NCBI RefSeq assembly: GCF_900111005.1
Contig: NZ_FOFV01000002.1
Coordinates: 248,001 to 312,000, forward strand
Reading direction: 5' to 3'
Origin: Lentzea albida
GTDB lineage: Bacteria > Actinomycetota > Actinomycetes > Mycobacteriales > Pseudonocardiaceae
DNA length: 64,000 bases
A program made the translations under genes and the position numbers. The notes below the pieces were generated by a model. The model saw nothing but the letters and a program-made list of their open reading frames with translations, did not search any database and was not told the origin of the DNA. Shown one piece after another: positions 19,654 through 27,699 of this stretch (its first letter is position 1; the number at the start of each line of letters is the position of its first letter).

Positions 19654-20147
19654 CGCTCGCCGAGCTGCCACTCCGGCCGCACGTAGTGGCACGTGTAGCC
19701 GTTGGGGTAGCGCTCCAGGTAGTCCTGGTGCTCCGGCTCGGCCAGCCAGAAGTCCGACTCCTGCGTGACCTCGGTGACGACCTTGCCCGGCCACTTGCCC
19801 GAGGCGTCGACCGCGGCGATGGTCTCCTCCGCGACCTTCTTCTGCACGTCGTCGGTGTAGAAGATCGCCGAGCGGTAGCTGGCGCCGATGTCGTTGCCCT
19901 GGCGGTTGCGGGTCGACGGGTCGTGGATCTGGAAGAAGAACTCGAGGATCTGCCGGTAGCTCAGCTTCTCCGGGTCGAACGTGATCTCGATGGCCTCGGC
20001 GTGGTTGCCGTGGCGGCGGTACGTGGCGTTCGGCGTGCTCGGGTCGCCGGTGTACCCGACGCGGGTGGAGACGACGCCGGGGTGGCGGCGGAACAGGTCC
20101 TGCATGCCCCAGAAACAGCCGCCCGCGAGAACTGCCTTCTCCGTCAC
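19650..20147 (-). CDS. msrA: Peptide-methionine (S)-S-oxide reductase
   Basis: Repairs oxidised methionine in proteins, using thioredoxin as reductant. The active-site motif AGGCFWG places the catalytic cysteine at residue 11 of a 165-residue protein, typical for MsrA. The GTG at 20147 is chosen because AAGAGGAG lies 7 bases upstream; a GTG at 20174 that overlaps the upstream stop (GTGA) is an alternative and adds nine residues. It lies in a minus-strand operon with an AI-2E family gene, a MOSC protein and a deacetylase. Confidence 0.95.
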   Translation of the reverse strand: MTEKAVLAGGCFWGMQDLFRRHPGVVSTRVGYTGDPSTPNATYRRHGNHAEAIEITFDPEKLSYRQILEFFFQIHDPSTRNRQGNDIGASYRSAIFYTDDVQKKVAEETIAAVDASGKWPGKVVTEVTQESDFWLAEPEHQDYLERYPNGYTCHYVRPEWQLGER

Positions 20148-20170
20148 TGTGACGCTCCTCTTCTCGGTGT

Positions 20171-21316
20171 TCACTCAGGAGAACGCTCGGTCTCGACCGA
20201 ATCATCCCCGTCGGGATGTGACGGAACCCTTACGGACCGGGCCTCGATGACTTCGCCCAGGTAGCGGATGACGACCGCCACGGCCGCGGCGACCGGCACG
20301 GAGAAGAACGCTCCCGCGATGCCGTAGAGCGAGGTGCCGGCGGTGACGACGAGCAGGACGACCGCCGCGTGCAGGCGCAGGCTGCGCGACTGCAGGATGG
20401 GCTGCAGCACGTTGCCCTCGACCTGCTGCACGACGATGACGATCGCGAGCATGATGATGGCCGTGGTCGGGCCGTTGCTGACCAGGGCGACCAGCACGGC
20501 CAGCGCACCGGCGATGAACGCGCCGACGATCGGGACGAACCCGCCGAGGAACGTGAGCGCGGCCAGCGGGACCGCGAGCGGGACGCCCAGGATGATCAGG
20601 CCGAGTCCGATGAACACCGCGTCGATCAGCGACACGATCGCCTGGCTGCGGATGAAGCTGCCGAGCGTGACCCAGATCCGCTCCAGCACCGTCGTGACGT
20701 GGGCGCCGGCGCGCTCGCCGATCACGCCGCGCACCCACGGCGTGAAGCGCATGCCGTCCTTGACGAAGAAGAACGCCAGCAGCAACGCCACCACGCCGGT
20801 GACCAGCCCGGACGTCACCGCGCCCGCCCCGGTCAGCAGCCCGCCCGCGATCGACCCGATGCTGGACTTGAGCTGCTCCACGCCCTGCGAGATGAGCCGG
20901 TCGAGGTCGCTGCCCCGCAGGTTGAACGGCGGGCCCGACGCCCAGTCCTGCAGCTGCGTGATCGCCTTCTGCGCGCTCTGCGCGATCTCGGGCACACCGG
21001 ACGCGATCGACGACGAGATCGCCGCGATCACACCACCCAGCACACCCAGCCCCACGAGCAGCACGATCGTGGCCGACAGCGCCGCGTTCAGGCCCTTCGA
21101 CATCATCCACCGCGCCGGCGGCCACAGCACCGTCGTGATCAGCAGACCCAGCAGCACGGGCATCACGACCACCCACAGCTTGCCGATCAGCCAGAACACC
21201 ATCCAGAAGCCGAGCGCGGCCAGCGCCGCCCGCAGGCTCCACCGCGCGAGCCAGCTCACGCCGTGCCCGATGGCCTCACCCTTGTCCGCCCACTTGCGAT
21301 CCCGTTCCACGCCCAC
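20171..21316 (-). CDS. AI-2E family (TqsA/PerM-like) membrane transporter
   Basis: A 381-residue integral membrane protein with about eight helices: two near the N-terminus (29-75), a soluble segment, and a C-terminal bundle with the family motif [22 protein letters not shown]. The family was named after autoinducer-2 export, but members also act as ion/proton antiporters, so the substrate is open. The C-terminal tail is acidic. Its stop lies 23 bases before msrA, making it the first gene of the operon. Confidence 0.88.
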   Translation of the reverse strand: MGVERDRKWADKGEAIGHGVSWLARWSLRAALAALGFWMVFWLIGKLWVVVMPVLLGLLITTVLWPPARWMMSKGLNAALSATIVLLVGLGVLGGVIAAISSSIASGVPEIAQSAQKAITQLQDWASGPPFNLRGSDLDRLISQGVEQLKSSIGSIAGGLLTGAGAVTSGLVTGVVALLLAFFFVKDGMRFTPWVRGVIGERAGAHVTTVLERIWVTLGSFIRSQAIVSLIDAVFIGLGLIILGVPLAVPLAALTFLGGFVPIVGAFIAGALAVLVALVSNGPTTAIIMLAIVIVVQQVEGNVLQPILQSRSLRLHAAVVLLVVTAGTSLYGIAGAFFSVPVAAAVAVVIRYLGEVIEARSVRVPSHPDGDDSVETERSPE

Positions 21317-21362
21317 AGTCTGTCGTTACCCCGGCCTGAGGGGTGGCAGACATGCCGTTTCG

Positions 21363-21758
21363 TTAACCGCGGCCCCAGAACGCGTCCTCCTCCGCCGGGT
21401 CGGCCGTGAACAGCCACACCTCGACGACCCTGCCGTCCACGACGCGCATCAGGTCGACGCCGACGCCGTCCATCTCGGCCCCGGACCGCTTGCCGGTCCA
21501 GTGCACGGGCGCCGCCACGACCTCGCCGTTCACCATCAACAGGGCGTTGCGCTCCAACGAGAAGGTGCCCTCGGACACGGCCATCATCCCGCCGATCATC
21601 GCCCCGACGGCGTCGCTGCCGCGGTGCACGCCCGAGAACTGGTTCTCGCCCGGCTGGTGCCACACCACGTCGTCGGCGAAGTAGGTGGCGACCGTGTCGA
21701 AGTCGCCGGCTTCCAAGGCCTCGAAGTAGGCGGTGGCGACGGCGAGCGGGGTGGTCAT
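21363..21758 (-). CDS. SnoaL-like / NTF2-fold protein
   Basis: A 131-residue single-domain protein of the SnoaL-like superfamily: LAVATAYFEALEAGDFDT at the N-terminus, DDVVWHQPG in the middle and a DLMRVVDGRVVEVWLF strand near the end. Members are small cyclases, isomerases or ligand-binding proteins. It is divergent from an HxlR-type regulator that probably controls it. Substrate unknown. Confidence 0.85.
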   Translation of the reverse strand: MTTPLAVATAYFEALEAGDFDTVATYFADDVVWHQPGENQFSGVHRGSDAVGAMIGGMMAVSEGTFSLERNALLMVNGEVVAAPVHWTGKRSGAEMDGVGVDLMRVVDGRVVEVWLFTADPAEEDAFWGRG

Positions 21759-21800
21759 AGGTCTCTCCTTTGTGTTGCGGTTGACCTATGCTCACGAAAA

Positions 21801-21824
21801 GTAACCAATTACCTCAACGTAACC
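21801..21824. promoter_or_regulatory. Candidate HxlR-type operator
   Basis: Between the divergent SnoaL and HxlR genes, GTAACCAATTAC (21801-21812) is an inverted repeat with GTAA/TTAC arms, followed by a direct GTAACC copy at 21819-21824. HxlR regulators commonly autoregulate from such shared sites. The assignment is by position and symmetry only. Confidence 0.4.
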
Positions 21825-21842
21825 ATTGGACGGATGTGCGCC

Positions 21843-22211
21843 ATGTCACAGACCATGCCGGACTGGAGCGTGCTCGCGGCCACCTGCCCCTCCCGCACGA
21901 GCCTGGCGCGCATCGCGAACAAGTGGACGGCGATGGCGGTGTCGGTGCTGGGCGGCGGACGCACGCGGTTCGGCGACCTGAAAGCGCGGCTCGACGGGAT
22001 CAGCGGCAAGGTGCTGACCGAGACCCTGCGCGACCTCGAGCGCGACGGGCTCGTCACGCGGCACGTCTTCGCCGAGGTGCCGCCGCGGGTCGAGTACGAG
22101 CTGACGGAGCTCGGGTTCACGTTGCACGAGCCGTTGCTCGCACTGTGCCGGTGGGCGGAGGAGCACATCGCCGAGGTGCTCGTGAACCGCGAGAGCTACG
22201 ACGCCCGTTAG
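21843..22211 (+). CDS. HxlR-family transcriptional regulator
   Basis: A 122-residue winged-helix protein with the HxlR/DUF24 layout: an N-terminal cysteine (ATCPSRTSLARIANKWT), the recognition region with GISGKVLTETLRDLERDGLV and the wing RHVFAEVPPRVEYELTELG. The cysteine is near the position used by redox- or aldehyde-sensing members. The ATG at 21843 is used; one nine bases upstream is in frame. It is divergent from the SnoaL-like gene. Confidence 0.9.
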   Translation: MSQTMPDWSVLAATCPSRTSLARIANKWTAMAVSVLGGGRTRFGDLKARLDGISGKVLTETLRDLERDGLVTRHVFAEVPPRVEYELTELGFTLHEPLLALCRWAEEHIAEVLVNRESYDAR

Positions 22212-22232
22212 CGCACGACCGGCGCGAGGTGT

Positions 22233-23384
22233 TCAGGCCGGCGTGAGCACGCCGTCGACGTCCGGCACCAGCGAGCCCCGGACGAGGTTCCGCACGACGG
22301 GCAGCCCGGAGAGCCGGAACACCAGGTCGCGCACGGAGATCCGCCACGCCGACGAGGGCGCCATCCAGCCGATGAACCGCCGCCCGAACTCCTGCGTGCG
22401 CTCCACGGCGGGCTTCATCCGCGCCTGGTAGCGCGCGAAGGCGCCGTCGAAGCCCGCGGACAGCTCCTCCGCCAGCACGCAGGCGCCGGCCATCGCGAGC
22501 GACGCCCCGTGGCCGGCGAACAGCGAGACCGCCCCGCACGCGTCACCGACGAGCACGACCTTGCCGCGATGCCACACCGCCATGTCCACTTGGGACACCT
22601 CGTCGTAGTAGACGTCCTGCGGCACGACCGAGAGCAGAGACGGCGTGACCCAGCCGAGGTCGCCGAACCGCGCGCGCAGCGCGGCCGCCGGATCGTCGGG
22701 CACCTCCGCCGACGGTGCCCGGCACAGCATCAGCGCGGCCGTCGCGCCGTCCCGCACGGCGTAGCAGCCGATCATCCGGTGCGGCACCGTCAGCATCTGG
22801 TACCGGTACCCGATCCGCGCGCTCAGAGCGGCGTCCCGCACCGAGAACGCCGCCACGTGGTGCCCGAGGTACCGCACGAACGACGGCCCGAACACCAGCT
22901 CCCGCACCCGCGAGTGGACGCCGTCCGCGCCCACCACGAGGTCGAACTCGCCGGAAGTCCCGTCCGAGAACGTCACCAGTCCGTCGTCCACGACTGAAAC
23001 CGTTGTGCCGTAACGGACAGGGGCGTGCACGTCGTCCCGGATCGCCGAGGCCAGGTCACCGCGCAGCAGGCTGATCACCCCGTCCGCGACCGCCTCGTAC
23101 GCGGCCGTGGAGATCTCACTTCGCCGACGCCCGCGCGAGTCCACGCTCGTCACCGACGAGATCGGCGCGCGCCACCGCTCCAGCGCGGGCAGCAGGCCCA
23201 TCCGCCGCGCCACCTCGTGACCCGGCCCGAAGAAGTCGATCATGTAGCCGCCCTCGCGGAACGACGACGCCTTCTCCACGACGCGGACGTCCCAGCCGGC
23301 GCGCCCCAGCCACCACGCGGTGGTGAGCCCGGCGATCCCCGCTCCGACGATCAACGCTCTCTGTTGGGCGTTCGACTTAGGCAT
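22233..23384 (-). CDS. FAD-dependent monooxygenase (TetX/PHBH-like)
   Basis: A 383-residue flavoprotein of the group A aromatic/antibiotic hydroxylases. The Rossmann motif GAGIAGL is at about 14-20, the DG motif appears in VVGADGVHSRVRE, and the second FAD motif is VVLVGDACGAVSLFAGHGASLAM. The closest resemblance is to TetX-like and related actinobacterial enzymes that hydroxylate drug-like aromatic substrates. It probably forms a unit with the upstream TetR gene, which is on the same strand and shares a palindrome at its start codon. Confidence 0.9.
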   Translation of the reverse strand: MPKSNAQQRALIVGAGIAGLTTAWWLGRAGWDVRVVEKASSFREGGYMIDFFGPGHEVARRMGLLPALERWRAPISSVTSVDSRGRRRSEISTAAYEAVADGVISLLRGDLASAIRDDVHAPVRYGTTVSVVDDGLVTFSDGTSGEFDLVVGADGVHSRVRELVFGPSFVRYLGHHVAAFSVRDAALSARIGYRYQMLTVPHRMIGCYAVRDGATAALMLCRAPSAEVPDDPAAALRARFGDLGWVTPSLLSVVPQDVYYDEVSQVDMAVWHRGKVVLVGDACGAVSLFAGHGASLAMAGACVLAEELSAGFDGAFARYQARMKPAVERTQEFGRRFIGWMAPSSAWRISVRDLVFRLSGLPVVRNLVRGSLVPDVDGVLTPA

Positions 23385-23392
23385 ACGCCCAA
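23377..23392. promoter_or_regulatory. Palindrome overlapping the monooxygenase start codon (TetR operator 1)
   Basis: TTAGGCATACGCCCAA, with arms TTAGGC/GCCCAA matching at 5 of 6 positions, covers the ATG at 23384. The same pattern TT(A/G)GGC-N4-GC(C/T)CAA occurs at the start of the adjacent TetR gene, which argues that both genes answer to the same regulator. Confidence 0.55.
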
Positions 23393-23442
23393 TCTAGCAG
23401 CACGGTCGCTGTGATCGGCGGAATCGTCGCGAACCTCGCTGG

Positions 23443-24000
23443 TCAGCCCGTGACGAGACGCCGGAAGGGGCCCGCGACCGCGCGGGGGTCGACCGACGGG
23501 TCCAGCGCGCGGTGCAGCACCAGCCCGTCGAGGGCGGCGCTCAGCAGCAACGCCACCGCGTCGGCGTCTCGGACGCCCGACGCCCGCAGCCAGTCGGCGA
23601 CCCGCGCCCGGAAGTCCGCGACCAGCGCCGCCAGGCCTTCCCGCAGCTCCGGCAGCCGGTGCGCGGCGAGGAACGCCTCGGTCAGCAGCAACGACTCCGG
23701 ATCCGTGCCGGTGAAGCGGGACAGGTCCGCGAAGACCCGCTCGACGCCCTCCGCCGGCGGCGTCTCCCGCAGCGCGTCCGCCGACTCGGCCAGGATCCGG
23801 GTCGCGTGCTGCAGCGCGGCCGTCGCCAGCAGCTCGGACACCGACGAGAAGTGGTAGTGCACGAGGGCCGCGTTGACACCCGCCCGTTCCGCGACCAGCC
23901 GCGTGGTCACGGCGCCCCAGCCGACCTCGCCCACGAGCGCGGCGGCGGCGTCGATCAGTTGTTCACGGGTGCGGCGGCCGCGGTCGGCTGAGTTGGGCAC
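23443..24000 (-). CDS. TetR-family transcriptional regulator
   Basis: 185 residues: TetR helix-turn-helix (TREQLIDAAAALVGEVGWGA, then AGVNAALVHYHFSSVSELL) and a short ligand-binding domain. GTG start at 24000. It lies 58 bases upstream of the TetX-like monooxygenase on the same strand. A shared palindrome over both start codons suggests autoregulation and control of the enzyme. Confidence 0.9.
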   Translation of the reverse strand: MPNSADRGRRTREQLIDAAAALVGEVGWGAVTTRLVAERAGVNAALVHYHFSSVSELLATAALQHATRILAESADALRETPPAEGVERVFADLSRFTGTDPESLLLTEAFLAAHRLPELREGLAALVADFRARVADWLRASGVRDADAVALLLSAALDGLVLHRALDPSVDPRAVAGPFRRLVTG

Positions 24001-24008
24001 GCGCTCAA
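23993..24008. promoter_or_regulatory. Palindrome overlapping the TetR start codon (TetR operator 2)
   Basis: TTGGGCACGCGCTCAA, with arms TTGGGC/GCTCAA matching at 5 of 6 positions, covers the GTG start of the TetR gene. It matches the site at 23377-23392 in both spacing and arm sequence, so the pair is a plausible cognate operator set. Confidence 0.55.
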
Positions 24009-24043
24009 CCTAACTCGCGGCCCTCGTCGAGCACCTCGGGCGG

Positions 24044-25081
24044 TCAGCGGGCGCCCAGCGAGTCCACGATCTTCGTGGTCACCGCCGACGAACTGCGGAC
24101 GGTCCCCTTCTCGAGTCCGCCCTCCTCCGGTGGGAGGTCTTCGGCGACCGTCGCCCGGCTGCCGATGTAGTCCCCGTTGTCCGGGTCGACGATGATCTCG
24201 GTGAAGTCGTCGAAGTGCTTCAGGCCGAGCGCGACGCCTTCCTTGCCGTCGAGGTTGGCCTTCCTGTCGGTGACGACCAGGCCGGGCAGCAGCGCGAGCG
24301 CGCGGAAGATCGTCGCCCTCACCTCGGCCGGGTACTGCCCCGAGTTCAACGCGGCCCCCGCCTGCACCAGCGCTCCCGCGTCCCCGGCCTGCCCGGCCTC
24401 CCGCAGCCTGGCCAGCATCGCGGCCGGGTCCTTCGGCAGCGCCGCGACGAACTCCGGCGTCGGGTTGTGGAACGAGCCGTCGGTGCAGCGGTCCGGCTGC
24501 CCCTCGGCGTAGTAGGAGTACTTGCCGCACTTGCCGCGGAACTCCTGGCCGTCCTTGAACGACGTGCCGGCGTCAGGCCGCCCCTGCCCTTCGTGGCCTT
24601 CCAGCCACCTCACCGAGTTGATCTGGTTGCGGAACATCCACTCGTCGCGCCGGTCGGCGGGAACCCACTCCTCCTGGGTCAGGTCGGTGGCACTGGCCTT
24701 GCCGCCGTCCCCCTCCACGGTGATGCCCTCGTACCGGCTGCGCACGTAGCGGAACTGGCCGGGCGCGAGCGGGCGTTCGACGACGCGGGCGGCCAGGTCG
24801 GCGGCCCTGACGAGCTGCTCGGCGGCGGTCGCGGAGGTGCCGCCGAAGTCGGCGGTCGAGGCGGCGAGGGCCGCTCCCGTCAGGACGGTGACGGCGGCCG
24901 CGGCGGCGAGCCAGCGGGTGCGACGGGGCTTGTGCTCCGCCGGTCGCGCGGCGCGGTCCTCCAGCGCGGCGGCCAGGGCGGCCCTGCCGGCGGCCACGTC
25001 GAACTCGACGGGCTCGTCACCGGCGCGCGACAGCGCGGCGTCGAGCACGCGGTCGAGGGTGTCGGACTGGGACTCAGGCAT
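24044..25081 (-). CDS. CU044_5270-type membrane protein, partner of ECF sigma factor
   Basis: 345 residues. A cytoplasmic N-terminal segment (about 1-58) precedes one membrane helix (LAAAAAVTVLTGAALAAS, about 60-77) and a large extracytoplasmic domain with two cysteines. This matches the CU044_5270 family usually encoded after an ECF sigma gene in actinomycetes. It overlaps that gene by eight bases. By position it may act as an anti-sigma or sensor component, although no recognisable anti-sigma domain is visible. Confidence 0.8.
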   Translation of the reverse strand: MPESQSDTLDRVLDAALSRAGDEPVEFDVAAGRAALAAALEDRAARPAEHKPRRTRWLAAAAAVTVLTGAALAASTADFGGTSATAAEQLVRAADLAARVVERPLAPGQFRYVRSRYEGITVEGDGGKASATDLTQEEWVPADRRDEWMFRNQINSVRWLEGHEGQGRPDAGTSFKDGQEFRGKCGKYSYYAEGQPDRCTDGSFHNPTPEFVAALPKDPAAMLARLREAGQAGDAGALVQAGAALNSGQYPAEVRATIFRALALLPGLVVTDRKANLDGKEGVALGLKHFDDFTEIIVDPDNGDYIGSRATVAEDLPPEEGGLEKGTVRSSSAVTTKIVDSLGAR

Positions 25082-25640
25082 GGCTGTCCTCCTTGAAGTC
25101 GTGGTCGGTCGCCGCGAGGCGGGTGCGCAGCCGTGCCCGGCCGCGGTGCAGGCGGGTGCGCACGGTGGCCACCGGGACGTCGAGCGCCACGGCGATCTCG
25201 GCGGGCGTGAAGTCGGCCCACGCGTGCAGCAGCAGCACCTCGCGTTCCTCGACGCGCAGTTCGGCGAGCCAGGCGGTGAGCGGCCCGGCGAGCGTGCCGG
25301 CGTCGGCCGCGGCGCTGGCCCGGTCACCGATGTCGGCCTCGTCGGTGCGGGCCGCGTGCTCCTTGCTCCACGCCCGCAGCTTGCGCTCCTCGGCGCGGAC
25401 GTGGCCGCGCAACAGGTTCGTCGCCACGCCGTAGAGCCAGGCGCGGACGGCGTCGGCGTCGTAGGCCTGGCCCGCCCGCTGGTCCCACAGCACGAGGAAC
25501 GCCTCGGAGACCACGTCCTGCGCGGTGTCGGCACCGACCCGCCGAGCCACGTAGCGGTGCAGCCGCTCGGCCGTCGATTCGTAGAGGTCGAGCAACGCGG
25601 CCTCGTCCAGCACGGCCGGCGCCTCCTCTGGTGTCAGCGC
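25074..25640 (-). CDS. ECF-type RNA polymerase sigma factor (sigma-70 family)
   Basis: 188 residues. Region 2 (LYESTAERLHRYVARRVG, then DVVSEAFLVLWDQR) and region 4 (LRVEEREVLLLHAWADFTPAEIAVALDVP, split by the usual linker) are clear, giving an extracytoplasmic-function sigma that redirects transcription to a small regulon. The GTG at 25640 with GAGAGG upstream is preferred to a start at 25718, which would add 26 residues. It is translationally coupled to the membrane partner downstream. The inducing signal is unknown. Confidence 0.9.
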   Translation of the reverse strand, partial: ALTPEEAPAVLDEAALLDLYESTAERLHRYVARRVGADTAQDVVSEAFLVLWDQRAGQAYDADAVRAWLYGVATNLLRGHVRAEERKLRAWSKEHAARTDEADIGDRASAAADAGTLAGPLTAWLAELRVEEREVLLLHAWADFTPAEIAVALDVPVATVRTRLHRGRARLRTRLAATDHDFKEDSHA

Positions 25641-25734
25641 CACGGGCGCCTCTCGGGTTCGCACGGACCTACCTGGTCGCAGCCCGCAGGAGCGTTCCCG
25701 GCGTGTGCTCACGGCCACATCGTGGGTCAGCCGG

Positions 25735-26036
25735 TCAGATCTCGCGCGGGAACGGGTGGCGGGCGGCGAACTCGGAGGCGGTCATCCCGAACGGGACCAC
25801 TGCGCTCGCCGAACATGTACGTCAGCGGCAACCGCACCACTTCGGTCGTGCAACCGCGTCCTTTGTGGAGGGTGCCGATCGCGATCCCGCAGGAGAACCG
25901 GCCCGCGCGGTGGCCGATCGCGTCCTGCTCCCCCAACGCTGTCGCCCGTGTTCTCGTCGAACCGGTGGAAGGCCTCCCAGTCCTCCGGTTCGACGCCGCG
26001 CAGCCGGACGAGTTCTCCTACCCGGGCGGACGTCAT
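25735..26036 (-). pseudogene. Decayed GNAT N-acetyltransferase gene
   Basis: Three fragments of one GNAT acetyltransferase lie in successive frames. Fragment 1 (from ATG at 26036) reads MTSARVGELVRLRGVEPEDW; fragment 2 (about 25805-25900) reads GRFSCGIAIGTLHKGRG and ends LTYMFGER; fragment 3 (25800-25735) reads FGMTASEFAARHPFPREI and a stop. An intact member would be about 180 residues; here about 100 codons remain, so two internal deletions with frame changes have removed the acceptor region and much of the C-terminal half. It occupies the otherwise empty 453 bases between the ECF sigma and LexA-like genes. Confidence 0.75.
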
Positions 26037-26093
26037 CTCATGATCGAACGACCACCCGATCGTGTCTGGCAAGCGGATTACTACTATCGCCGG

Positions 26094-26753
26094 ATGACCG
26101 CCTACGACGATCTCGAGCTCGACACGACGGTGCTGCCGGAACGCCAGCAGAAGATCCTCGTCGCCATCCGCGACTGGGTCGTCGAGCACGGCTACTCCCC
26201 CAGCACCCGCGAGATCGGCGAGGCGGTCGGCCTGAAGTCGTCGTCGAGCGTCTCGAAGCACCTGGCCGCGTTGGAGGACAGGGGTTTCCTCAAGCGCGGC
26301 GGCTCGGTGACGCGTCCGATGGACGTGCGGGTGTTCCTGAGCGGCGCGCCCGTCGTGCCGGGTCAGGCCTCGGAGGACTCGATCTCGGTGCCCGTCGTCG
26401 GTGACATCGCCGCCGGCGCGCCGATCTCCGCCATCGAGCACGTGGACGAGGTGCTGCACCTGCCGCGCGGGCTGGTCGGCCGCGGCAGCAACGTGTTCGC
26501 GCTGCGCGTGCGCGGCGACTCGATGATCGACGCCGCGATCTGCGACGGCGACACGGTCGTCGTCCGGCAGACGCACGAGGCGTACAACGGGCAGATCGTC
26601 GCCGCCATGATCGAGGAGGAGGCGACCGTCAAGGTGTACCAGCGCAAGGACGGCCACGTGTACCTCGAGCCGCGCAACGCGGCGTACCCCGTGATCGACG
26701 GCGACAAGGCCGTCATCCTCGGCATCGTCGTGTCGGTGCTGCGCAGCGTTTAG
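26094..26753 (+). CDS. lexA: LexA-family repressor (divergent paralogue or SOS repressor)
   Basis: 219 residues with a LexA winged helix (PERQQKILVAIRDWVVEHGY, STREIGEAVGLKSSSSVSKH) and a self-cleaving peptidase domain. The scissile Ala107-Gly108 (IAAGAP), nucleophile Ser143 (GDSM) and Lys180 (ATVKVY) are all present, so RecA-stimulated autocleavage is expected. The DNA-binding half differs from the usual actinobacterial LexA (SSVSKHLAAL in place of SSVAHQLMAL), and the location is not the usual one, so it may be a second LexA rather than the main SOS repressor. No clear SOS box lies upstream. Confidence 0.85.
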   Translation: MTAYDDLELDTTVLPERQQKILVAIRDWVVEHGYSPSTREIGEAVGLKSSSSVSKHLAALEDRGFLKRGGSVTRPMDVRVFLSGAPVVPGQASEDSISVPVVGDIAAGAPISAIEHVDEVLHLPRGLVGRGSNVFALRVRGDSMIDAAICDGDTVVVRQTHEAYNGQIVAAMIEEEATVKVYQRKDGHVYLEPRNAAYPVIDGDKAVILGIVVSVLRSV

Positions 26754-27643
26754 AGGACACCCCAGTCGCGTGACCCGAGGTGCTCCACGACGGCGTCGGT
26801 CGCCGCCGTGGTCGCGCCCCGGGTGACGACGTAGAGGGTGTTGAGCGGCGGGACCTCCGGGTGGTGCAGCTGCTCGACGGACCCCGCCGCGAGCGCGGGT
26901 TCGGCGAGGTAGCGCGGCAGGGCCGAGACGCCCGCCCCGGCGATCACGGCCGCCAGCACCGCGCGCAGGTCCGGCACGGTGATCGTGGGAGCGTTCCTCG
27001 GACGTCTGCCGAACTCGCTGCGCCAGTAGCGGCGGACGATCGGCAGGTCACCGGAGTAGGCGACGAGCGGCAGGTGTTCGAGGGCGCGCGCCGGGTCGTC
27101 CTCCAGCAGGTCCCGGTCCACGGTCCTGGCCAGCAGCGGCGCGCCGACCAGCAGGAACTCCTCGTCGGTCAGCGGTGTCGCGGTGAACCCGGCGGCCGGG
27201 CGGACCGAGGACAGGACCACGTCGAGCTTGGCGGCCCTGAGGTCGGCGAGCAGGTCGTCGGCCAGGCCGAACGCGACCTCGAGCCGCAGGCCCCTGCGCG
27301 TGAGCGGCGCGAGCGCGGGCAGGCCCCTGACGGTCATGAACTCCGCCGCTCCCCCGATCCTGACGACGCCGTCGAGCGCCGGTTCGGGGTCGAGCGCGCT
27401 GGTGAGCTGGTCGAGGTGCGGACCGACCCTGCGGGCCAGGTCGTCGGCACGGGGTGTGGGCGTGACCCCGCGGCTGGTGCGCACGAACAACGTCGTCCCG
27501 AGCTGCTTCTCCAGCTTGGCGAGCTGACCGCTGACCGCCGGCTGGGTGAGGCCGCGCCGCGACGCCGCGCTGGTCAGCGAGCCGCCCCGGTAGATTTCCA
27601 GGAACGTCACCAGCAGGTCCAGGTCCGTCAAGCTCGAAGCCAT
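26750..27643 (-). CDS. LysR-family transcriptional regulator
   Basis: 297 residues, with an N-terminal HTH (LDLLVTFLEIYRGGSLTSAA, then LTQPAVSGQLAKLEKQLG) and an effector domain. It is divergent from a DJ-1/PfpI-type gene 56 bases away, its likely target. It shares the last four bases (TTAG) with the convergent LexA-like gene. Effector unknown. Confidence 0.9.
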   Translation of the reverse strand: MASSLTDLDLLVTFLEIYRGGSLTSAASRRGLTQPAVSGQLAKLEKQLGTTLFVRTSRGVTPTPRADDLARRVGPHLDQLTSALDPEPALDGVVRIGGAAEFMTVRGLPALAPLTRRGLRLEVAFGLADDLLADLRAAKLDVVLSSVRPAAGFTATPLTDEEFLLVGAPLLARTVDRDLLEDDPARALEHLPLVAYSGDLPIVRRYWRSEFGRRPRNAPTITVPDLRAVLAAVIAGAGVSALPRYLAEPALAAGSVEQLHHPEVPPLNTLYVVTRGATTAATDAVVEHLGSRDWGVL

Positions 27644-27655
27644 AACTCAGCTTAT
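27642..27655. promoter_or_regulatory. Small dyad at the LysR/PfpI divergent promoter
   Basis: ATAACTCAGCTTAT (ATAA-N6-TTAT) begins inside the LysR start codon and lies in the 56-base gap before the PfpI-like gene. LysR proteins often bind such AT-rich dyads to autoregulate and control the divergent gene. Support is positional only. Confidence 0.35.
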
Positions 27656-27699
27656 AGCCCATGACTCGGCGTCCTGCGGATCTGTGATGTCCTGTGGGC

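Noticed and set aside
25800..25830. CGAACATGTACG as a possible SOS box before the LexA-like gene
   Set aside because: It lacks the second half (GTTCG) and lies within the GNAT relic, nearly 290 bases before the start codon.
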